This document shows, piece after piece, positions 56,665-64,000 of a stretch of 64,000 bases of DNA (the stretch's first letter is position 1; each line of letters starts with the position of its first letter). The stretch spans positions 42,549,079 to 42,613,078 of the forward strand of contig CM049309.1 in NCBI GenBank assembly GCA_026874595.1, given 5' to 3'. The notes under the pieces were generated by a model. The model had not been told where the DNA came from, did not search any database, and saw only the letters and a program-made list of their open reading frames with translations. This DNA comes from Sipunculus nudus. Its lineage: Eukaryota; Annelida; Sipuncula; Golfingiida; Sipunculidae. A program made the position numbers and the translations under genes.

Positions 56665-57450
56665 ACGGAACCTTATATAAACAGATCACGTATGCGTGAT
56701 GAACACAAATTTTGTAAGTGAGATAAAAAAAATCAGATTCTGTAACACTAGGCAGCGTGAAATGTCTAGGGGAATGAATAAAGAAGTCAGTGGTTTTTTT
56801 GTTAACAAATAACCATAAATTATTCTTAAAACAACCCTAACATTACAATACACTAAATCAATACAATTATACAGTAAAACAGCGGTGTAACAACAAATCA
56901 ATACAATCACACAGTAAAATACACAAAGTGCAGAGTACCTGGATACCACCACCGTCATAACGATAAGTTCTTTAAATGTATACTCTCGGAGAATGACAGT
57001 CCAGTGTAAAGCTCCTGTAACAATCCAGAAAGTAAGCTGAAGTGCAAAAGAAAATCTATAATTGCCGCACTCTTCGGATAAGGTCCCAGAAACTGACACA
57101 CACGCTTCTGCGTCCGCTGGAAATCTTCTCTGCTGCTCTCTTCCGGCTCTAAAAACAGCCCCTTTATATACTCTTCACCCCAAGCCGAGAATTTTCCATC
57201 TCTCGAACAGTCTAAAAGATCTTACACAACACAGTAAACACACGTTACAGAAATCGTCTAGAAGAACATCGCTGTGTGTCTCTCCACATCCCAGGGTCCA
57301 CACGTGACCCACGACCAGGCGAGAAAGCCCAAGGCTAACATGACAACGAGAGTTCAACCAGTACGGATTAAACTGGGAATGTAACAAACGGCCCGGCGAG
57401 GGTGTCACAACACGAGCCCGTGTCACACAATAAAAAGAGCACCTGTAACA
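56661..57450 (-). mobile_element. Solo LTR inserted in an (AT)n run
   Basis: Begins TGTTACGG and ends CCTGTAACA, so it has TG...CA termini with short inverted repeats as in Gypsy-type LTRs. It is flanked on both sides by (AT)n sequence (TATAT before, ATATA after). Read on the minus strand it has a TATA-box-like GTATATAAAGGGGC at about 57160-57173, GC-rich sequence upstream of it, and a plausible R-U5 downstream. No internal domain is present, so a solo LTR left by LTR-LTR recombination is the simplest reading. Confidence 0.62.
57162..57173 (-). promoter_or_regulatory. TATA box of the solo LTR
   Basis: GTATATAAAGGG on the minus strand. The most convincing core promoter motif seen, though inside an LTR. 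Confidence 0.5.

Positions 57451-57505
<55 letters not shown>
57451..57505. repeat. (AT)n microsatellite, right of the LTR
   Basis: Continues the same dinucleotide on the other side of the LTR. Confidence 0.95.
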
Positions 57506-57507
<2 letters not shown>

Positions 57508-58814
57508 GACACCTATATCTTCAAAAATTGTATTGTATAAGTCCAATGTCAATAGGATATAGATAAGTAAGTATTAGCTTGCTGGCAGTGTCTGGATCCA
57601 AGAACAAGCACTAAATCAGGGTTTTAGAATCCATGACAATGTCAGTGTCGTGCCGGCGTACCTCTTATGCATCCTGTAGCACGATATTTCATGACTTTTG
57701 GCAACTTGAAAAGGACATCGATTCGCGGCTCCGTTTCTACTAAACTTCCAAGAAAGTTTACATCGTTGTATGTACATGATTAATCCGTAAGTTTCAGCGA
57801 AGAATTGGATTTCAAGGTGTGCCCCCCCCCCCCCCCCCATCGGAGTGCAAGCAGTAGAGGAACGCCATCTCCTGTCAGTCCGTGTAACTAAATCTAGCAA
57901 AAACGAGAGATACAAACAATATGTTTATTTACGTTTTCAGAATTTTGAATTGTACAGGGGCGCAATTTCCTTTTTGCAATGGGGGGGGGGGGGGGGACTT
58001 TTATCTTTTATACCCCCCACCTCACACACTCAGGCCCTAGCAGAGGGAACACCATATTTAATGGTGCGTTTAATGGGTTCCACAATTCCATGAATCATGC
58101 CATATTATAAGTCGTTTTGATAATATTTTCATTTCTTTCAACCTGTAATTCATTGACATTTGAGGAAAACTGTGAAAGATCAAGTGTGATAAGATACACC
58201 AAAATAATGTTAACCGTATTGATGTGGCGTATCGATATGTAATTATGTATCGTTATATTGGTATATTGATACAGCCTTAGTCGCCTGTGACAGCTTAAAG
58301 AAGGAGATGCTTGACAACTATAGCCCGACCGAGCCTTTGACCCGCCATTTGGCGGTCATAATTGGCATATTTGACAACTCTTATGTTTTCAGTGTATGGC
58401 GACGTAGCATATATGTGTCTGTATATCACTTTTCTCAGTGAGCTTTGGTCAGATAACGTGAAGTCACCAAACGCTTAGGGTCAGGTATATTATTTTTTTT
58501 TATGCATGTAATCTGTGTTACACAATAATCAATATATTGTTTAAAATACCATTTTTTTCTCATATGTTACATATTATATTATTGTTTTACAGAACATGTC
58601 ATGCTGCGTTTAAGCTGTTTTACAAAAAGTATTTTCCTTATTATAAAGAGTTTGTTTATGATCATTCTCTTTTAATTTAACATTTCCTAATTTTTATGTT
58701 TGTTAAAGACACTCCCTAGTTATAGTCTATTTAGGTGTTCTCAAACATTGGCACAGGTATTTCTTCAAATCACTGTATTTATCATTTTCGGAATACTAAA
58801 TTTAAAATATAAAC
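57506..58814. other. Non-coding with poly-C and poly-G tracts
   Basis: C homopolymer at 57822-57838 and G homopolymer at 57980-57996; no supported exon. Confidence 0.45.
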
Positions 58815-59046
58815 TTATTTATTTTACACGGATTGTACAAATAGTTATTAAACTAATCAAGGCACTCTCCATGACTCAGATGATGGCCTTCGGTAGTCTG
58901 TAGAGGTGGAGGAAACCGGAGAACCTAGAGAAAACCACCGGCCTTGGACAGGCCACTACAGCCCACTCTCATAGCCACTCCGGGGATCGAAGTACTGTCG
59001 CCAGCGGAGAAAGCCGAGTGTTTTACTACTAGACTGTCCAGGCCCC
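58815..59046 (-). repeat. tRNA-derived SINE, near full length
   Basis: On the minus strand: head GGGGCCTGGACAGTCTAGTA with an A-box-like TAGTAGTAAAACACTCGG, B-box-like CTTCGATCCCC, body GGCCTGTCCAAGGCCGGTGG, TTCCTCCACCTC, CATGGAGAGTGCC, and tail TTGTACAATCCGTGTAAAAT. It is the best copy of the family also seen at 35093 and 31925. Confidence 0.8.
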
Positions 59047-59797
59047 GTGGTGCATCAGGTGAAATTTCAGTTAACGTTTAACAATTGCTTAATGGTCGTG
59101 TATATCATGCTTCAGAAGATGTTTATTTACTAAATTTATTTATGGAATTAATAGACGTAATTAAGTTTGTGCTCAAACAGTTTAAATTTTGATGGTTATC
59201 CTGATTCCTGAGGACTCTATATTTGCGACCTGAACATGTATATATAGGAGCCCAAAGGACCCATTAATATATAAATTATTTTCGTCCAAGCACGAAACAA
59301 TTTCCATGATTTCAGTTTGCGTAAAATATTGTGGCTCTTGATGTTAACTTATTATTATTTTTTTTTGGGGGGGGGGGGGGATTCTAACGAATTCTGACTT
59401 CTACTGTGGAGAAAACTCTTTGAATTTATTATCTGAGGGGCGTTTTAGCGCCCCTTAGCACTCATCTTTACATTGAACTAAACGCCTCTCAAAAAGGCAC
59501 CCAGGTTTTACATGCGCAGAACGGTTTACTTAAACATTCACCACCAGAGCAATATTTTTTCATCATGCATCAGTTTTTCATGCGATGTCATTATTCTCTT
59601 GGCACCACGCTCGAGTTAACTGTTGTGCGGTAGATTTGATTTGATTGGATTTGGGACACCTGTCGGGAAAACAGTAAATAAACATGCACAAAAAACCGTT
59701 CCAGCTGACCCATTTATTGGCTTTGGCGGGGATCGACTCTTCGGCGCCTCATCCTATACGTCCTACCTACAGCTACTGTAGTTGGCTGCATATTCGC
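59047..59797. other. Non-coding, nothing recognised
   Basis: Poly-G tract at 59367-59380; no supported exon. Confidence 0.45.
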
Positions 59798-60208
<411 letters not shown>

Positions 60209-61195
60209 TCCGTGAGGTTTGATTTTCGCAATTTTCAACTTTCAGTGTTTCGCGAGGGTACCGTTTTCACGATTTTATCAGCATAGTTTATCTTAAACAG
60301 AGTACATGGATTATTTTTTTAACAGTTTGTAATTATGCGCACAATGTCTTTAAAGGACCTTAGAGAACATAGGAAGCATGGGAATTTTATTACTCACTGG
60401 GAGATAATATAATAGATCTGGTAACATTCACAAAATAAATCTTTGTTTACGGGTGACATAAATGTATGCTATTTTTCAGCTTTGACGCTATAGATTACAG
60501 ATGATGTGTAAATTAGGCTGTAGTATAAATGCATTGCAGATGGTTTTTAATAGCTTTATTCCAAAAAAAAAAAGAAATTACAATCAATCAGTACTGAAGT
60601 CGTACTGATTATACCCTTTCGCGAAAACGCGAATTTGAAATCCCCGCAAACTAAAGGCCAACCACTGTGAACCACTGCATACCACTTTGTTATTAGTACC
60701 TTGTTTTGCCTAGTTTCGTTTTTCCATGCAACTATGTACCCTTTCAGAAAAACGTATGTCACTAAGTGCATTGCCATCATAATGTGACCTCGACGCACAT
60801 ATGTCAACAGAAAAAAGTTCAAATCAATCTTAGTGAGGTTTGTACTTGCTTCACCCTGGCCGCTGCATGGGCGTAATGTATTCAGGACCAGAAGTACAGC
60901 CATGCATTGGTTTCACTTTCAAGAATTTTCATTTTCGGTTTCTGCAGAATATAATAATGTTATCGGTATCTAAGTTAGGCCCACGTAAAGTTGTCTTCTC
61001 AAATTAGTATAAAAATGTCACACCATACTGGCAGTTTCATTTTACTTGAACTGAGGTGAGAGTCATGGAAGGTTTTTCCTTCATATTGTCTTACTCTTTT
61101 CGGTGTTCATCTGGTTATTCTGATCAATATCACACAGGCTGTAAAATCGTAGTGTACAATATTATGTTACATTGCGTACCTCTCCGCCTCCACAG
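60209..61195. other. Non-coding, nothing recognised
   Basis: No supported exon. The 115-codon minus-strand frame at 60556-60903 has no domain. Confidence 0.45.
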
Positions 61196-61300
61196 TTTGG
61201 CGGCGGGTTTGAACAAGTGACGCCCTCTGTTGAGGTGCCTGAATATCAACTGTACAAACTTAAGCCTGAGACTTTCATGTGTATTACACTTACATTGACT
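61196..61300 (+). CDS. Candidate internal exon, family not recognised
   Basis: Acceptor CTCCGCCTCCACAG ends at 61195; the 35-codon frame FGGGFEQVTPSVEVPEYQLY and onward ends at ACT/GTAAAT. Base composition and alternating polar and hydrophobic residues suggest beta-strand protein. The strong donor is phase 0, which does not fit the next candidate exon (needs phase 1); a weaker donor GTATTA at 61281 would fit. A foldback element starts 19 bases after the strong donor. Confidence 0.35.
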
Positions 61301-61319
61301 GTAAATAGGGCATTTTATT

Positions 61320-61497
61320 ACGGAGCACGGAGACGACATGGTCAAAATATTTATTAATCTGTTCGCACGGATTACTAAAAACGCAGTTATTTCCTGTTCG
61401 TACGCTCCTATATGTATGCCATTTTAGCTAGCCTCGTTTAGTAATCCGTGCGCACGGATTAATAAATATATTGACCATGTCGTCTCCCGGGCTCAGT
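61320..61497. mobile_element. Foldback miniature element with nested palindrome and 8-bp TSD
   Basis: Long inverted arms (61320 to about 61379 and about 61434-61497) pair with few mismatches around a loop of about 54 bases. Shared arm words include GGAGACGACATGGTCAA and GCACGGATTACTAAA. The right arm holds the perfect 18-bp palindrome AATCCGTGCGCACGGATT (61443-61460); its left-arm partner at 61356-61373 has two changes. The flanks ATTTTATT (61312-61319) and ATTTTATA (61498-61505) look like an 8-bp target duplication with one mismatch. Confidence 0.8.
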
Positions 61498-61733
61498 ATT
61501 TTATACCTCCTTTTATTAAGTTTTTATTGTGATTTTGGTGCAGTTCTTAGGTTGGGGAAGGTAAGGGTTACACCCACGGAACAATCCTTAAAATTTGGAG
61601 TTTATCATTATTACCACAATATGATTTTGTTTAAATGATTATTTACAATTTGGCAATTCTTTCGTCCCGTTTTTGAAACCTTTGTGAAAATATCCGAACG
61701 GAGTGAATGTTTTCACCCTTGCATTTTGCACAG

Positions 61734-61913
61734 GGGTCACATTCGCTGTGGCGACAGAGCTGAGTTCTGAGGCAACCATAGAGCTGGTGTCCGTTGAAAC
61801 ACTATTCTCTCGGTTTGAGTTAATATATTTCCCTCCGCTTTCGTTCCGGACACCACAGTTTGACCAGAATCCTGGTGATATTCTGGGCCTGGTGATCCAG
61901 AATGTTAATGAAT
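61734..61913 (+). CDS. Candidate internal exon, family not recognised
   Basis: Acceptor CATTTTGCACAG, donor GAAT/GTATGT at 61914, open throughout in one frame (TFAVATELSSEATIELVSVE, FELIYFPPLSFRTPQFDQNP, GDILGLVIQNVNE). GC-richer than its flanks and beta-strand-like. Phase 1 in and phase 1 out. A further AG/ at 62115 would continue in phase (NVLKKLNITEECRTLTNLRT) but that part is less convincing. Could belong with 61196-61300 to a gene extending beyond the window. Confidence 0.42.
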
Positions 61914-63202
61914 GTATGTGGTCTCACAGTGCTTTCTAGTTTTTAGTTGTTGGTACACCTGACTCTTGTCAATTGCAAATAGGCCTATGGCCTCCCTCTT
62001 ACCATATATGAGCCTACATTCCCTTGAATGAGGTTAATCACTGTAATTACATTGTTAATAATTGTACGTTGCTCCAGTTATACACCTGGTTTCAAAGTAA
62101 TTTGTATTCATTTAGGGAATGTGTTGAAGAAGCTTAACATAACAGAAGAGTGTAGGACACTTACTAACCTGAGGACACTGGCATTGGCCACTTTGAAAAC
62201 CAATTTGATAATAGGGTGTAATTATTTAACGTCAATAGGATGTACCTTTCAAATTCATATACAGACATTGTTTATTTTGTAACACATACTGAGGAGTGGG
62301 TTATGGATTTATTATCCTCCACCCCAACTGCCTAAAGGCTTGTATTTATTTGGAAACCTGCTATGTGTACCCCTGTGTCTGTTAGCACGTGTTGAAGATG
62401 AACGAGAAAAGTAAATAAGTAAAATGGTCAAAGATAGTTGCTTATGGTTGTAATTAGCATCCCACATACAGCCAAATATTAATTGACTTAAAAATTGTTA
62501 ACTGGAATGACCCGTTGAATGACTTTTATAAAAAAAAACAAAGAAGAAGGGGGCGGGGGTACAGGTCTTCAAAAAGTTCCAAAATTGGAGACAGCAATCC
62601 AAGATAAAAGGTATATATAAGATATATATGAAATACAGCCCTTTCCAAAATCCTGGATCCGCTCCTGCTACCAAAGAAGCCAATACAGACACTGGAAGGT
62701 TATTCGTTCCATAATCACCTACCCGCCCATGCCCGGTACTTATCCAGACATGGTAGGAGAGAGTGTACCCTTGTGGTAAACACTTTTCTTGGGTGTCTTA
62801 GCATAGACGGCGGTCAGAACGGGACGCCAACCAACAACCTATATAGTGATCACAAGCCCAGAGCCCCGACCATTACGCTACCACGCTCTTCCATTTAATT
62901 TTCACATTTCTCCAAGAGGATGCGCATTTTGCTATTGTCTGCTGAGCGATTGGCCAGCATTCACCGCATGTTATACCTGTGTAAACAGATTAAAGACAGG
63001 ACTTATAACAAGTAAAAGGTTCTTCATATAAGGAAAGGTAGCTTATCGACAATGGTTTTCGCCGGTATATACATAGGTATCGCGGATTTTAATTACTCTG
63101 GAAATGTTCAGATCCGCTTTTTTTCTTTCTTTTGTTTATTTCATGACACGGTTGTTCATTCTGTTTTAAAATTTCTACCAGTAATACCAGTAATATATAA
63201 CC

Positions 63203-63205
<3 letters not shown>
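61914..63205. other. Non-coding, with possible SINE and miniature-element pieces
   Basis: The minus strand at about 62715-62895 reads GCGTGGTAGCGTAATGGTCG and GGGGCTCTGGGCTTGTGATC, tRNA-like, but lacks a clear B box. At about 62650-62668 TCCTGGATCCGCTCCTG matches the end of the CAGGGGCGGATCC element family. Confidence 0.35.

Positions 63206-63233
<28 letters not shown>
63206..63233. repeat. (AT)n microsatellite
   Basis: Pure run of about 28 bases. Confidence 0.95.
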
Positions 63234-63237
<4 letters not shown>

Positions 63238-63659
63238 GTTTGATATAATTAATTAATTCCGATTTAATTCTCGTTAATGATTTCTACTACTAACGTTATT
63301 ATCGAAAGGTTTCAAATATAAGCTCTCTTATTTCTTTGTAACTTGATCGGTAAACATAAGGCTTCCATTAGTATATAGTAATTCTTTCGTCTACTTTCGT
63401 CTATGCATGAATAAGACATTTTTCTGTTAAAAAATTTAATGTAGCATATAACAAGTGTATTCTAACTATTAAGATTTCAAACATCTGATGAAATGAATAT
63501 TGACATTAAAGATACAAAATGATTTTTAGCCTTGATATAAAGCGATTGTGACTTGATGGGGTTTTTCAAATATTGTAATAAATGTGCAATATATACCGCG
63601 TTATCTTGAAATATACTGCAAAGTCATCTCATCTTCGAGTGTACAAATGTATATTTCTT
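63234..63659. other. Non-coding, nothing recognised
   Basis: Very AT-rich with no supported feature. Confidence 0.45.
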
Positions 63660-64000
63660 TAAACGGGCCTAATTACCTATCTGACCTTCAAAAACTAAAG
63701 GTAATCCCTTGATGCTTTTATAAAAATAGGCCAGAAAAGATGAATATCACCACACACAGGCTGCTTGTTTTTATTTATATCAACGTGTTTATAATATGTG
63801 GGGGGTCCGCTAAAATAACCAAAACAAATTCAACAAGGGCATCTACCGGCAAGTCAGATAAGCCAGATCTTTGCAAATAGCGTTTTGCAACAAGTGACCT
63901 TTCTACCTTCCCATATATACAACCTAGCACCTTAGGTTACATGATCCTCCCCTTTGTCAACATTGCTGTGTTTACAAACAGGTTGTTAATAAACAAATTC
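63660..64000. repeat. Dispersed repeat, copy C (5' half, cut by the window end)
   Basis: Matches 9250-9600 in order: GGTAATCCC, AATATCACC.CA.ACAG, CTTGTTT..TTTATATC, AAAATAA.CCAAA, ATTCAACAAGGGCAT, GCAAGTC, GTGACCTT, GGTTACATG and TTTGTCAA. It runs off the right edge. Confidence 0.68.

Noticed and set aside
57175-57552. 125-codon minus-strand frame
   Set aside because: It runs through the (AT)n run and the solo LTR; no protein features.

Overview
This is an AT-rich, intron-bearing, repeat-dense piece of an animal nuclear genome. The many long (AT)n runs, Gypsy and non-LTR retrotransposon remnants, hAT-like miniature elements, tRNA-derived SINEs and the CAGCTGAGC...CCATGGGTC repeat family suggest a marine invertebrate, most likely a mollusc and perhaps a bivalve. 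That assignment is inference from repeat style, not from a marker gene.

Only two loci look like intact protein genes. The first (8684-11420, + strand) is a four-exon gene whose splice sites and phases agree from ATG to stop. It predicts a secreted protein of about 172 residues with two copies of a four-cysteine module, C-x(13,14)-C-P-x(4)-C-x(18)-C. Each module starts its own phase-0 exon, which suggests exon duplication. Introns 2 and 3 hold a transposable or dispersed repeat and intron 1 holds a (GA)n run. The second (53694-55079, + strand) is the terminal coding exon of a dual-specificity phosphatase with an intact HCxxGxxR active site and a long basic, serine-rich N-terminal region. Its 3' UTR probably ends near the AATAAA at 56358.

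Partial or broken coding material: a decayed Ty3/Gypsy gag-pol remnant (3-1629), a non-LTR reverse-transcriptase scrap (12991-13224), an exon-like GC-richer block with broken frames (16612-17200), a frameshifted ORF I do not recognise (47982-48298), and two candidate exons (61196-61300 and 61734-61913).

Layout: 1-4.8 kb Gypsy remnant plus tandem and dispersed repeats; 4.8-8.7 kb no gene seen; 8.7-11.4 kb cysteine-rich secreted gene; 11.4-13.2 kb hAT-like element and LINE scrap; 13-35 kb mostly non-coding with minisatellites, tandem duplications, an inverted miniature-element pair and SINEs; 35-48 kb almost empty apart from a second SINE type and a repeat of tandem units; 48-53.3 kb unrecognised ORF fragment, repeat copy and a hAT-like element; 53.7-56.4 kb phosphatase; 56.6-57.5 kb solo LTR inside an (AT)n run; 57.5-64 kb SINE, MITEs, a foldback element and candidate exons. 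I see no operon-like or pathway grouping and no evidence that the two intact genes work together.
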